A stretch of 64,000 bases of DNA. Source: Acinetobacter terrae. GTDB taxonomy: Bacteria > Pseudomonadota > Gammaproteobacteria > Pseudomonadales > Moraxellaceae. Below, piece by piece: positions 10,835 through 19,453 of this stretch. The position numbers and the translations under genes are program-made. The notes under the pieces are model-generated. The model made no database searches. It was not told where the DNA came from and was given only the letters and a program-made list of their open reading frames with translations. The stretch is from assembly GCF_013004375.1 (NCBI RefSeq), contig NZ_JABERI010000040.1, positions 62,001 through 126,000 of the forward strand. Direction: 5' to 3'. Each line of letters begins with the position of its first letter. Position 1 is the first letter of the stretch.

Positions 10835-12493
10835 TTAAAACTCTATGCTGTCTTTAGTTATACCGGTTTTCTTGCCAGATTTATTAAATCTTTTTACAGG
10901 CCATGTCATGGTAAAACGCGCCCCACCCAAAATCGGGCTTTTATCGACATCAATATTACCGCCAAACCAGTACGCAATACGACTGACAATAGACAGACCC
11001 AAACCATAGCCACCAGAAGCACGGGTACGACTGTCATCTAAACGTGCAAAAGCTTCAAAGATGCGCTTGCGCTCTTCTTCAGGAACCCCTGCACCATCAT
11101 CTTCAACCTGCACATAAGCCAGACCTTCATCATTAATCCCTCCGCTTACAATCACTTTATGATCACAATATCGAACCGCATTACCCACCAAATTCTGTAC
11201 TACACGGTGTAAATAACGACGTTCAGCATCCACCACAATGTTAAGAGGTGGTGCTTGAAGCTCAATTTCTTTCTGTGTTTTGAGCGCTTCAGTTTCAACG
11301 ACAACTTGATCTAATACGTCAAATAAGACAATTTTTTCAAAATCTAACGAAGGTGTACCCTGCTCGAGTTTTGCATAGGTCATGATTTCATCAATCAGGG
11401 TATTCAGCGCTTCAATATCTTTATCAATCTGCTCAACCTGTTGCAAGCGATATTCATAGTCATCTTCTTCTGCCAGCATTTCCATACCAAAACGGATACG
11501 TGCCACAGGTGTGCGTAATTCATGCGAAACCGCACGCATCAATTCGCGTTGCGCTTCAATCAAGCGCTGAATGTGATCCGACATACTGTTGTAATTGGTC
11601 GCCAGACTTGCCATTTCATCGGTCCCATCGACCGGTAAACGCAAGGTCATGTCCCCGGACTTCATGCGATGCAAGGCATAATTCACTTCACGCAAACGAC
11701 GCTGCATTGGCACAAGCAAGCCATATACACCTAGACTCAGCACAAATAAGCTGAGCAAGGTAATCCCGGCAGCAAGCTGAAAAGGCATCCAATTAAATAG
11801 CGGCACAGGACCGAGCACCAACACCTCAGAAGGTGAACTTGGCATAGGCGAAACAATAGAAATTGTAGTCCCACGAACTGACGCACTGTCACGGTATAAA
11901 ATAATACTGTGATCTAATCGAAGTCGACCAATCTGTTCCGAATCGAGGGGAAGATTTTGAATTTTTTCAATTTGAATGGGATAAGCAAAATTCGATTGAA
12001 TTTTTGCAAGATATTCTTTTTCTTGTCCCGGGTAATACACCAGATAATCCAGAATAAAAATTGGCAACGCTTTCATTTGACGTTCGCCAATTTTATCTAC
12101 TTTTATATAAAGCAAATGTTTTGGATCATCTTTCAAGCCAATAATCACGTAAGCAATCGAGTTTTGTGCATCATAACGAACCGCAGCTTTACGCTCATTA
12201 ATTCGTCTTTGCTCGGTACGCGATAAATCAACTTTATTGGCATCTACATAATAAATGGGCAGTTCCAGCAAATCCGAAGCATCAGAAATCCAGTCTTTTT
12301 TCTGTTGCTCATTCGGCTGCCGCGCGATGCCCTCGCTAATAATATAAGACACACCATCGGTTAAAGATTCACGATATTCTTGCGCACGCTGGTAATTAAT
12401 AATCTGTACCAACAGGTAGCCAAATACTGCGACCAAGGCGACTAAAATCACTAACCCCGCATAAATACGCAAAAATATACTGTGTTTAAACAA
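10835..12493 (-). CDS. bfmS: Sensor histidine kinase BfmS
   Basis: The 552-residue membrane kinase is an RstB-type sensor. One transmembrane helix lies near residues 10-32, a large periplasmic domain follows to about residue 235, and a second helix (GITLLSLFVLSLGVYGLLVP) comes before a HAMP domain. The phospho-acceptor His is in AVSHELRTPVAR near residue 325. The ATPase domain has the N-box LVGNAVRYCDH, and DDGAGVP and GGYGLGLSIV for nucleotide binding. It is 31 bp after bfmR in the same operon. In Acinetobacter baumannii BfmRS controls biofilm, capsule and stress tolerance. Assignment to BfmS rests on sequence likeness plus the partner. Confidence 0.93.
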   Translation of the reverse strand: MFKHSIFLRIYAGLVILVALVAVFGYLLVQIINYQRAQEYRESLTDGVSYIISEGIARQPNEQQKKDWISDASDLLELPIYYVDANKVDLSRTEQRRINERKAAVRYDAQNSIAYVIIGLKDDPKHLLYIKVDKIGERQMKALPIFILDYLVYYPGQEKEYLAKIQSNFAYPIQIEKIQNLPLDSEQIGRLRLDHSIILYRDSASVRGTTISIVSPMPSSPSEVLVLGPVPLFNWMPFQLAAGITLLSLFVLSLGVYGLLVPMQRRLREVNYALHRMKSGDMTLRLPVDGTDEMASLATNYNSMSDHIQRLIEAQRELMRAVSHELRTPVARIRFGMEMLAEEDDYEYRLQQVEQIDKDIEALNTLIDEIMTYAKLEQGTPSLDFEKIVLFDVLDQVVVETEALKTQKEIELQAPPLNIVVDAERRYLHRVVQNLVGNAVRYCDHKVIVSGGINDEGLAYVQVEDDGAGVPEEERKRIFEAFARLDDSRTRASGGYGLGLSIVSRIAYWFGGNIDVDKSPILGGARFTMTWPVKRFNKSGKKTGITKDSIEF

Positions 12494-12524
12494 GAGGATG
12501 TCCTATAAAAATTAGGTACAACGA

Positions 12525-13241
12525 TTAAAGACCGTTGGTTTCTTTAACGAACAAATAACCTTTACTACGTACTGTTTTAATACGTTTTGGATTTTCAGGA
12601 TCATCACCAATTTTTGGACGAATACGTGAAATACGCACGTCGATTGAACGGTCTTGACCATCGTATTCAATACCACGCAGACGCTCAAAAATATCTTCAC
12701 GAGATAGAATGCGACCCGCGTTTGAAGCCAATAACCATAACAAGTCATATTCGGCACTAGTGAAATCAACTAACTCACCATTCAAAGTCACCGAACGACC
12801 ACCATTATCGATTACAAGATCATCAAATTCGATGCGTTGTGCAACTTCATCTTCAGGTGCCTTGTCTGTACGACGCAGTAATGCACGAATACGCGCTAAA
12901 AGAACACGTGGCTGAACAGGTTTTGCCACATAGTCATCCGCACCCATTTCCAGACCCAAAACCTGGTCCATATCTTCGGTACGTGCAGTCAGCATCAAAA
13001 TCGGTTGATGATAATGTGGACGAACTTCACGACAAATGGTTAAACCATCTGCACCTGGCAACATCACATCCAGTACCACTAGATCTGGTTGTTCAGCAAT
13101 GATACGACGGATTGCGCGATTACCGTCAGGTTCTACCCCAACTTCTAATCCATTACGAATCAGGTATTCTTGAGTCAAACGTGCAAGACGTTCATCGTCT
13201 TCAACAATTAAAATTTTAGGTAACTTTTCTTCTTGGCTCAT
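12525..13241 (-). CDS. bfmR: Response regulator BfmR (OmpR/PhoB type)
   Basis: The 238-residue regulator has a receiver domain with phosphorylation site Asp58 (VVLDVMLPG), acidic pocket EDD at 14-16 and conserved Lys in DDYVAKP. The C-terminus is a winged-helix DNA-binding domain ending KTVRSKGYLFVKE. The frame stays open 41 codons further upstream, but the start MSQEEKLPK at 13241 is preferred: GGGG ribosome site, family length of 238, and the upstream part holds operator-like sequences. The product likely controls its own operon (boxes at 13320 and 13447). Confidence 0.95.
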   Translation of the reverse strand: MSQEEKLPKILIVEDDERLARLTQEYLIRNGLEVGVEPDGNRAIRRIIAEQPDLVVLDVMLPGADGLTICREVRPHYHQPILMLTARTEDMDQVLGLEMGADDYVAKPVQPRVLLARIRALLRRTDKAPEDEVAQRIEFDDLVIDNGGRSVTLNGELVDFTSAEYDLLWLLASNAGRILSREDIFERLRGIEYDGQDRSIDVRISRIRPKIGDDPENPKRIKTVRSKGYLFVKETNGL

Positions 13242-13319
13242 AAAATGCCCCTTTATCTGGATTAAGGTATCCTTAAAAATCCGACGGATATGCTTTAATA
13301 TATTCAGCAATATACACAC

Positions 13320-13334
13320 GTTTACATTGTAAAC
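13320..13334. promoter_or_regulatory. 15-bp palindrome in bfmRS promoter region
   Basis: GTTTACATTGTAAAC is a perfect inverted repeat with one central base, 79 bp upstream of the bfmR start. Its half-site resembles TACAT of RstA-type boxes. It is a candidate autoregulatory operator. Confidence 0.5.
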
Positions 13335-13446
13335 AAGATAGCATTCACCAAACTGATACATCAAAGTGGTTTTTTGTTATATTTTTATTAAGTGTTGAAT
13401 TAATTGATATTTTCAAATTTAATGCCCATTTCAGCCATTTTACCGA

Positions 13447-13460
13447 TACATCTTGTTACA
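13447..13460 (+). promoter_or_regulatory. RstA-type box, candidate BfmR site
   Basis: TACATCTTGTTACA fits the E. coli RstA consensus TACATNTNGTTACA at every defined base. BfmR is an RstA homologue, and the site lies about 205 bp upstream of bfmR and 370 bp upstream of nrdA. Binding by BfmR is inferred. Confidence 0.6.
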
Positions 13461-13528
13461 AAATGATGATTTTATATACATTTTGCCATTTTGTTCAGAA
13501 TATGAGTAATTAATCGCACTCTTTTAAC

Positions 13529-13537
13529 TTATCCACA
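13529..13537 (+). promoter_or_regulatory. DnaA box upstream of nrdA
   Basis: TTATCCACA is an exact strong DnaA box, 293 bp before the nrdA start in the 588-bp gap between bfmR and nrdA. DnaA is known to act on nrdAB in E. coli. No clear pair of NrdR boxes was found in the rest of the gap. Confidence 0.45.
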
Positions 13538-13829
13538 ATGTTATCTATAAGCACTTAATCCGAGCTTTGTTATGCTAGACCCCTGTCTAATCAGGCTTAT
13601 ACAAGAAACATAAAAATAGAGATTTTTTTGCAATGAGATATTGCGGAGAAATAGAAAAATTTTTACTAAAATGTCAATATTGATCTAAGCTCATTTTTCC
13701 CGTATCTTGTGTTCAATTCGATTTTAAACCACTAGTTCTTGTGTTTATTCCTCAAACACTGAGATGAGATTTCGTCCAGTTCAAATGGTCCACACACATA
13801 ACAATAGATGACAATGGAGCTATGCCCAC

Positions 13830-16664
13830 ATGAGCGTAATCACTTCAATTCCTGGTCAACTTCAGGTGATTAAACGCACCGGTGATGTTGCTACTTTTGA
13901 TGCGGAGAAAATCTCTGTCGCGATAGGTAAAGCTTTTCTGGCTGTAGAAGGTCAACAAAGCGCTGATTCAAGCCGTATTCATGACCGTATAGAACAACTC
14001 ACTGAAATGGTGATGAATACTTTTAACCGTCGTTTACCGTCAGGTGGCACGATTCACATTGAAGAAATTCAAGACCAAGTTGAACTTGCGCTTATGCGTA
14101 CCGGTGAACAGAAAGTTGCACGTGCGTATGTCATCTACCGTGATCAACGTGCTGATGCCCGTAAACAGACTGGCGCACACCACCACCCGACTTTACAAGT
14201 GACTGCTGCAAATGGTCAGCTTCAACCGCTTGACTTAGGCGCGCTAAAAGCACATGTAGAAAAAGCGGCTGAAGGTCTAGAAGGTATTGATGTTCAAGCG
14301 ATCGTCGATGAAACCATCAAAAACCTGTATAACGGCGTAAAAGAGTCTGACATCGCAACAACGATGATGATGGCGACCCGTACCCGTATTGAACAAGAAC
14401 CGAATTATACTTATGTGACTGCACGTTTACTTCGTGACAATTTAGTTGCTACAGGTTTAGAGTTCCTGGGTCTGTCTACAGACACCAACGAAGGTGATGC
14501 TTTAGAAACCTTCTTAAAGAAAGGGATCGAGCTTGATCTTCTCTCTCCAGAACTTCTTAACTTTGACCTTGCGAAATTGGCAGCAGCGATTCAACCAGAA
14601 CGCTCAAACCAGTTCACCTACTTAGGTCTGCAAACATTATTTGACCGTTACTTCATCCATTCAAATGGCATCCGTTTTGAATTACCGCAATTGTTCTTCA
14701 TGCGCGTTTCAATGGGTCTGTCGTTAAATGAAGAAAACCGTGAAGATCGTGCCATCGAGTTCTATAACTTGTTGTCTAGCTTCGACTACATGGCTTCAAC
14801 ACCTACCTTATTCAACTCTGGTACTTTACGTCCGCAGTTATCTAGCTGTTACTTAACCACCATTGGTGATGACCTGTACAACATTTATGGCGCAATGCGT
14901 GATAACGCAATGTTGTCTAAATGGGCAGGCGGTTTAGGCAATGACTGGACGCCAGTTCGTGCCTTGAACTCATACATCAAAGGGACAAATGGTAAATCAC
15001 AAGGTGTTGTTCCGTTCCTTAAAGTTGCCAACGATACTGCAGTAGCGGTAAACCAAGGTGGTAAACGTAAAGGTGCAGTGTGTGCATACCTTGAAACTTG
15101 GCACTTGGACATCGAAGAATTCCTGGAGCTTCGTAAAAATACCGGTGATGACCGTCGCCGTACACATGACATGAACACTGCAAACTGGGTTCCAGACTTG
15201 TTCATGCAACGTGTATTTGAAGATGGCGATTGGACTTTATTCACGCCTTCTGAAACACCAGATTTACATGATTTAATGGGTGCAGAATTCGCTGAGCGCT
15301 ATGCTTACTACGAAGGTATCGCCAAAGAAACAAACATGTTGCACAAAGTGATTCGTGCAAAAGATTTGTGGCGCAAAATGCTTTCCATGTTATTTGAAAC
15401 TGGTCATCCTTGGATCACATTCAAAGACGTATGTAACTTGCGTTCACCACAACAACACGTGGGCGTAGTGCATTCATCTAACTTGTGTACAGAAATTACT
15501 TTGAACACCAGTGAAGATGAAATCGCGGTATGTAACCTGGGTTCAATCAATCTTGTACAACACGTTCAAGGCGGTGTGTTAGATCGCGAAAAATTGGCGC
15601 GTACAGTAAAAACTGCTGTTCGTATGCTCGACAACGTGATTGACATCAACTACTACGCTGTACCACAAGCACGTACTTCAAACATGAAGCATCGTCCAGT
15701 GGGTATGGGCATCATGGGCTTCCAGGATGCTTTATATGAAATGAACTTGGCATACGGTTCTGATGCTGCAGTTGATTTTGCCGATGAATCGATGGAAGTG
15801 ATCAGCTACTACGCGATTTCAACTTCAAGCGACTTGGCTGTTGAACGTGGTACGTATGAGACATTTAAAGGTTCATTGTGGGATCAAGGGATCTTGCCAA
15901 TCGACTCTTTAGATATCGTTGCAAAATCACGTCCAGAACGCATGTTCGAAGTTGACCGTACCACTCGTCTAGATTGGGATACTTTACGTAGCAAAGTTCA
16001 AAAAGACGGTATGCGTAACTCAAACGTAATGGCGATTGCACCGACTGCAACCATCTCGAACATTTGTGGTGTTTCTCAGTCAATCGAACCGACTTTCCAA
16101 AACCTTTATGTGAAATCTAACCTTTCTGGTGAATTCACAGTGATCAACCCGTACCTGGTACGTGCGTTAAAAGATCGCGGTCTTTGGGATTCTGTGATGG
16201 TGAACGACCTTAAACACTTTGAAGGTTCTGTTCAGAAGATTTCACGTATTCCTGAAGAGCTTAAAGCCATCTTCGCGACTGCGTTTGAAGTTGAGCCACG
16301 CTGGATTGTGGATGCAGCATCACGTCGTCAAAAATGGATTGATCAAGCACAGTCTCTTAACCTTTACATCTCTGGTGCAAACGGTAAGAAACTGGACATG
16401 ACTTACAAAATGGCTTGGTTACGTGGTCTTAAAACCACTTATTACCTTCGTGCATTGGGTGCGACTTCTACAGAGAAATCGACCATTAACACTGGTGCAT
16501 TAAACGCAGTAAAATCAAACATGGGCCCTGCTGTTATCACTAGCGCACCTGTAGTTGAAGAAGTGAAAAAACCTGAAGCAGTAGCTGAAGATGATTTTGC
16601 TCAAGCAGCACCAGTGCCATTGGCTTGTTCAATTGACAATCCTGATTGTGAAGCTTGTCAGTAG
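13830..16664 (+). CDS. nrdA: Class Ia ribonucleoside-diphosphate reductase, alpha subunit
   Basis: The 944-residue catalytic subunit makes deoxynucleotides from ribonucleoside diphosphates. Two ATP-cone regulatory domains appear to be present, about residues 10-110 and 125-220, as in the longer Pseudomonas-type NrdA. Active-site elements include the Cys in SSCYLTTIGDD, SSNLCTEI with the catalytic radical Cys region, and PTATISNICG. The C-terminal tail CSIDNPDCEACQ carries the Cys pair that is re-reduced by thioredoxin or glutaredoxin. nrdB follows about 410 bp later after a small ORF and a repeat. The DnaA box upstream suggests coupling to replication. Confidence 0.98.
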   Translation: MSVITSIPGQLQVIKRTGDVATFDAEKISVAIGKAFLAVEGQQSADSSRIHDRIEQLTEMVMNTFNRRLPSGGTIHIEEIQDQVELALMRTGEQKVARAYVIYRDQRADARKQTGAHHHPTLQVTAANGQLQPLDLGALKAHVEKAAEGLEGIDVQAIVDETIKNLYNGVKESDIATTMMMATRTRIEQEPNYTYVTARLLRDNLVATGLEFLGLSTDTNEGDALETFLKKGIELDLLSPELLNFDLAKLAAAIQPERSNQFTYLGLQTLFDRYFIHSNGIRFELPQLFFMRVSMGLSLNEENREDRAIEFYNLLSSFDYMASTPTLFNSGTLRPQLSSCYLTTIGDDLYNIYGAMRDNAMLSKWAGGLGNDWTPVRALNSYIKGTNGKSQGVVPFLKVANDTAVAVNQGGKRKGAVCAYLETWHLDIEEFLELRKNTGDDRRRTHDMNTANWVPDLFMQRVFEDGDWTLFTPSETPDLHDLMGAEFAERYAYYEGIAKETNMLHKVIRAKDLWRKMLSMLFETGHPWITFKDVCNLRSPQQHVGVVHSSNLCTEITLNTSEDEIAVCNLGSINLVQHVQGGVLDREKLARTVKTAVRMLDNVIDINYYAVPQARTSNMKHRPVGMGIMGFQDALYEMNLAYGSDAAVDFADESMEVISYYAISTSSDLAVERGTYETFKGSLWDQGILPIDSLDIVAKSRPERMFEVDRTTRLDWDTLRSKVQKDGMRNSNVMAIAPTATISNICGVSQSIEPTFQNLYVKSNLSGEFTVINPYLVRALKDRGLWDSVMVNDLKHFEGSVQKISRIPEELKAIFATAFEVEPRWIVDAASRRQKWIDQAQSLNLYISGANGKKLDMTYKMAWLRGLKTTYYLRALGATSTEKSTINTGALNAVKSNMGPAVITSAPVVEEVKKPEAVAEDDFAQAAPVPLACSIDNPDCEACQ

Positions 16665-16675
16665 GGCTGAGTTTT

Positions 16676-16781
16676 AAATCCTCCCCGACCCTCCTTTGAT
16701 AAAGGAGGGAGATTCCTCGAAGCAAATAACGGGATGCAAGTCCCCCTTTGCAAAAGGGGGATTTAGGGGGATTCAAGAAAT
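16676..16781. repeat. Double-hairpin palindromic intergenic repeat
   Basis: Two hairpins lie side by side: CCCTCCTTT/AAAGGAGGG (16689-16709) and TCCCCCTTT/AAAGGGGGA (16741-16761), each with a three-base loop. The outer ends AAATCCTCC and GGGGGATT are also roughly inverted. This has the form of the small interspersed, C/G-tract repeats found between genes in Acinetobacter genomes. It lies just after the nrdA stop and may act on mRNA stability or termination between nrdA and nrdB. Confidence 0.7.
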
Positions 16782-16805
16782 CAAAAAAGAATAAAGGAAA
16801 TTTCC

Positions 16806-16937
16806 ATGCTCCATATGACCCATAACTATATGTTAGGACTCGCAGTATTGGTCATTTCCTTTATTGTTTGTTTTTACGTACCTCTGACCTATGCATTTGT
16901 TAAGGTTCGAGCACAACAGCGCAAGCAAAATAAGTAG
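16806..16937 (+). CDS. 43-residue single-helix membrane protein between nrdA and nrdB
   Basis: This ORF is too short for common length cut-offs. It reads MLHMTHNYMLGLAVLVIS, a hydrophobic helix of about 22 residues (roughly 9-31), then a basic tail VKVRAQQRKQNK, giving an N-out or N-in single-pass protein with the positive end probably in the cytoplasm. An AAAGGAAA ribosome site lies eight to ten bases ahead of the ATG. No known family is recognised. Its place between the reductase subunits suggests co-expression, but a role in that enzyme is not implied by the sequence. Confidence 0.6.
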   Translation: MLHMTHNYMLGLAVLVISFIVCFYVPLTYAFVKVRAQQRKQNK

Positions 16938-17077
16938 TGCGGGTATCTGCTCTATCGAACAAGTTTAGTGCTTTCATCGGCAAAACTTAATTTTGCTTAC
17001 ACGTAATAAGCGTATAGTAGACATCTTCGTTTGTGAGATGTCAGATAACAGATATAAGCATCGAAGAGAGAATTGAT

Positions 17078-18361
17078 ATGTCTATCCTAAGTTGGGACGA
17101 TTTCGAAGATGATTCGCAAAAACCGGCTGCACCTGAACTCAAGTCTGCGCCCGTCGAGCCGCAAAAAGCGACTCATACACAAGTGGTATCTGATGCACAA
17201 CCATCAGCGTCGGATTTGGGTGCTGCACAACCCGCTAGAACCAGTCAAGGTCGAACAAAACATTCAGCCGATTCGTTGGCAAGAGCATCTGCTGCCTTAG
17301 AAACACTTGATGTTGCGCCAGGCTTGGAAGAGCTTGAAATGGGCGCACAGCGTGTGCAGGTTGATGATAAAGCAATGATCAACTGTCGTGCTGACTTAAA
17401 CCAGCTTGTTCCGTTCAAATATGAATGGGCTTGGCAGAAGTATCTAGACGGTTGTGCAAACCACTGGATGCCGCAAGAAGTAAACATGAACCATGACATC
17501 GCACTTTGGAAGTCTGAAAATGGCTTAACCGAAGATGAACGTACGATTGTGATGCGCTCACTTGGTTTCTTCTCGACTGCCGATTCATTGGTTGCAAACA
17601 ATTTGGTATTGGCGATTTACCGTCACATTACCAACCCTGAATGCCGTCAGTACATCTTGCGTCAAGCATTTGAAGAAGCGATTCACACGCATGCTTACCA
17701 ATACTGTATCGAATCTTTAGGTATGGATGAAGGCGAAGTCTTCAACATGTACCGCGAAGTACCGTCAGTAGCACGTAAAGCGGCTTGGGGCTTGAAATAC
17801 ACTCAATCTTTAAGTGATCCTACTTTCAAAACTGGTACACCTGAAAACGACCAGATCTTGCTTCGCAACTTGATCGCGTTCTACTGTGTACTTGAAGGGA
17901 TCTTCTTCTACTGTGGTTTCAGCCAAATCTTGTCTATGGGTCGTCGTAACAAGATGAACGGTGTTGCTGAGCAATTCCAGTACATCCTGCGTGATGAATC
18001 TATGCACTTGAACTTTGGTATCGACATGATTAACCAGATCAAGAATGAAAACCCAGGTCTGTGGACAGCTGAATTCCAAGAAGAAATCATCCAAATGATT
18101 CTTGAAGGCACGATGCTTGAAATTGAATATGCACGTGACACGATGCCACGCGGTGTATTGGGCATGAATGCTGCAATGATGGAAGAATACTTGAAGTTCA
18201 TTGCAAACCGTCGTTTAGCGCAACTTGGCTTGCCTGAACAATTCGCTGGTGTGAATAACCCATTCCAGTGGATGTCAGAAATGATGGACTTGCGTAAAGA
18301 GAAGAATTTCTTTGAAACACGTGTAACAGACTACCAAACTGGTGGCGCGTTAAGCTGGTAA
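17078..18361 (+). CDS. nrdB: Class Ia ribonucleoside-diphosphate reductase, beta subunit
   Basis: The 427-residue subunit holds the di-iron tyrosyl radical. Metal ligands are visible in the helical core: the [11 protein letters not shown] segment contains a Glu, His and the likely radical Tyr, and DESMHLNFG supplies the later Glu and His. The frame is open 15 codons further up, but [12 protein letters not shown] at 17078 is preferred because GAAGAGAG precedes it at eight bases and the protein then begins like its relatives. Residues 10-85 are a low-complexity extension ahead of the core. A strong terminator follows. Confidence 0.97.
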   Translation: MSILSWDDFEDDSQKPAAPELKSAPVEPQKATHTQVVSDAQPSASDLGAAQPARTSQGRTKHSADSLARASAALETLDVAPGLEELEMGAQRVQVDDKAMINCRADLNQLVPFKYEWAWQKYLDGCANHWMPQEVNMNHDIALWKSENGLTEDERTIVMRSLGFFSTADSLVANNLVLAIYRHITNPECRQYILRQAFEEAIHTHAYQYCIESLGMDEGEVFNMYREVPSVARKAAWGLKYTQSLSDPTFKTGTPENDQILLRNLIAFYCVLEGIFFYCGFSQILSMGRRNKMNGVAEQFQYILRDESMHLNFGIDMINQIKNENPGLWTAEFQEEIIQMILEGTMLEIEYARDTMPRGVLGMNAAMMEEYLKFIANRRLAQLGLPEQFAGVNNPFQWMSEMMDLRKEKNFFETRVTDYQTGGALSW

Positions 18362-18368
18362 AAAATAG

Positions 18369-18395
18369 AGCGGAATCATAGGATTCCGCTTTTTT
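18369..18395 (+). terminator. Terminator after nrdB
   Basis: The stem AGCGGAATC / GATTCCGCT is followed directly by a run of T residues, eight bases after the nrdB stop. Confidence 0.92.
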
Positions 18396-18423
18396 ATTCA
18401 AATAAAAATAAAGGTAAACAAAA

Positions 18424-18657
18424 ATGACTAAAGGAAAAAATCAGCATGTCGTACCTCATCCGGATGGATGGGCTGTCAAAGGTGCTGGTAATTCAAAAGC
18501 AACAAAAATTACAAGCAATCAAGCTGAAGCAATTAAAATAGCCGAAGGTATTGCACGTAACCAAAAATCAGATACAAAAATTCATGGTCAGAATGGTCAA
18601 ATCCGTGCTGGCAATAGTTATGGTAATGATCCTTATCCACCCGTTGATAAAAAGTAA
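18424..18657 (+). CDS. DUF2188-type small protein
   Basis: The 77-residue basic protein reads MTKGKNQHVVPHPDGWAVKG, with a core of WAVKGAGNSKATKI followed by a helix (NQAEAIKIAEGIARNQ) and a DGQIR-like strand. That pattern fits the DUF2188 family, whose function is unknown. An AAAGG ribosome site lies nine bases ahead. It is a single-gene unit between two terminators. It has no signal peptide or Cys. Confidence 0.8.
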   Translation: MTKGKNQHVVPHPDGWAVKGAGNSKATKITSNQAEAIKIAEGIARNQKSDTKIHGQNGQIRAGNSYGNDPYPPVDKK

Positions 18658-18670
18658 ATATCCTCAACAT

Positions 18671-18697
18671 AATCCTGCTCTTTCAGCAGGATTTTTT
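18671..18697 (+). terminator. Terminator after the DUF2188 gene
   Basis: The stem AATCCTGCT / AGCAGGATT with a five-base loop runs into six T residues. Confidence 0.9.
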
Positions 18698-18803
18698 ATA
18701 AAAATAAAACAAGATTTTACTTTAACTTTATAACCATGTTATTCAATATGATACGCAATAACTATTTAAATTCACTTATATAAACATAAAAATAGAGGCT
18801 AAA

Positions 18804-19409
18804 ATGAAAGGGCAAATTCTAGATTTTTCAATCCAGACTAACACAGGCATCATCAGTGGTGATGACCAAAATCGCTATCACTTTACCGGTGCAGAATGGC
18901 GAGGTCAGCGCCCTCCCTCACGTGGAGAACATGTCGATTTTAATATTGACACTGCCGGCAATGCTACTGAGATCTACATTGTAGTAGACCAGAACCCGAT
19001 CATTCAAAACCTGTCCCAACAACTCGATAAAATTTCAAATCTGAATCAATCTGAAGAACAATTCAACATGATTGACTGGTTTGTAAAATGTTTAAAAAAT
19101 TATGTTAATTTTGATGGACGTGCGCGACGTAAGGAATTTTGGTTCTTTGTACTCGTTTCTTTCATTTTAGGCATTATTGTACAAATGATTGATGCGATAT
19201 TAGGTACGCATCAAACTTTAAACGGTTTATTGAATCTGGCCTTACTCCTCCCTAGCTTGGCTGTAGGTTCTCGTCGTCTACATGACACAAATCGATCGGG
19301 TTGGTGGCAACTTCTTATCCTGACTGTTATTGGAATTATTCCTCTCATTATCTGGTGGGCTTCAGATACCAAACGGGAAAATAATCAATGGGGACAACCT
19401 GCTAAATAA
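18804..19409 (+). CDS. Membrane protein: cold-shock-like N-terminal domain plus DUF805
   Basis: The 201-residue protein has two parts. Residues 1-62 (MKGQILDFSIQTNTGIISGD...) look like a small OB-type, cold-shock-related domain. Residues about 85-200 are DUF805, with the family signature YVNFDGRARRKEFW, then four hydrophobic helices, GSRRLHDTNRSGWW and the WASDTKRENNQWG end. The same N-terminal domain occurs on the convergent neighbour at 19454 with a different membrane domain. DUF805 proteins are inner-membrane proteins without a defined role. An AGAGGC ribosome site precedes the ATG. Confidence 0.85.
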   Translation: MKGQILDFSIQTNTGIISGDDQNRYHFTGAEWRGQRPPSRGEHVDFNIDTAGNATEIYIVVDQNPIIQNLSQQLDKISNLNQSEEQFNMIDWFVKCLKNYVNFDGRARRKEFWFFVLVSFILGIIVQMIDAILGTHQTLNGLLNLALLLPSLAVGSRRLHDTNRSGWWQLLILTVIGIIPLIIWWASDTKRENNQWGQPAK

Positions 19410-19418
19410 AGCAGATAA

Positions 19419-19440
19419 AAAAGGGCGAGATCGCCCTTTT
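19419..19440. terminator. Shared bidirectional terminator
   Basis: AAAAGGGCGA / TCGCCCTTTT is a perfect palindrome with a two-base centre, placed between two convergent genes. Confidence 0.9.
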
Positions 19441-19453
19441 ATTCAATCAAAAT

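Noticed and set aside
13242..13364. N-terminal extension of BfmR by 41 residues
   Set aside because: The stretch contains operator-like sequence, its composition is unlike a protein, and the start at 13241 gives the family length with a ribosome site.
13500..13620. NrdR box pair before nrdA
   Set aside because: No pair of 16-bp ACAC...GTGT palindromes with the expected spacing could be found.
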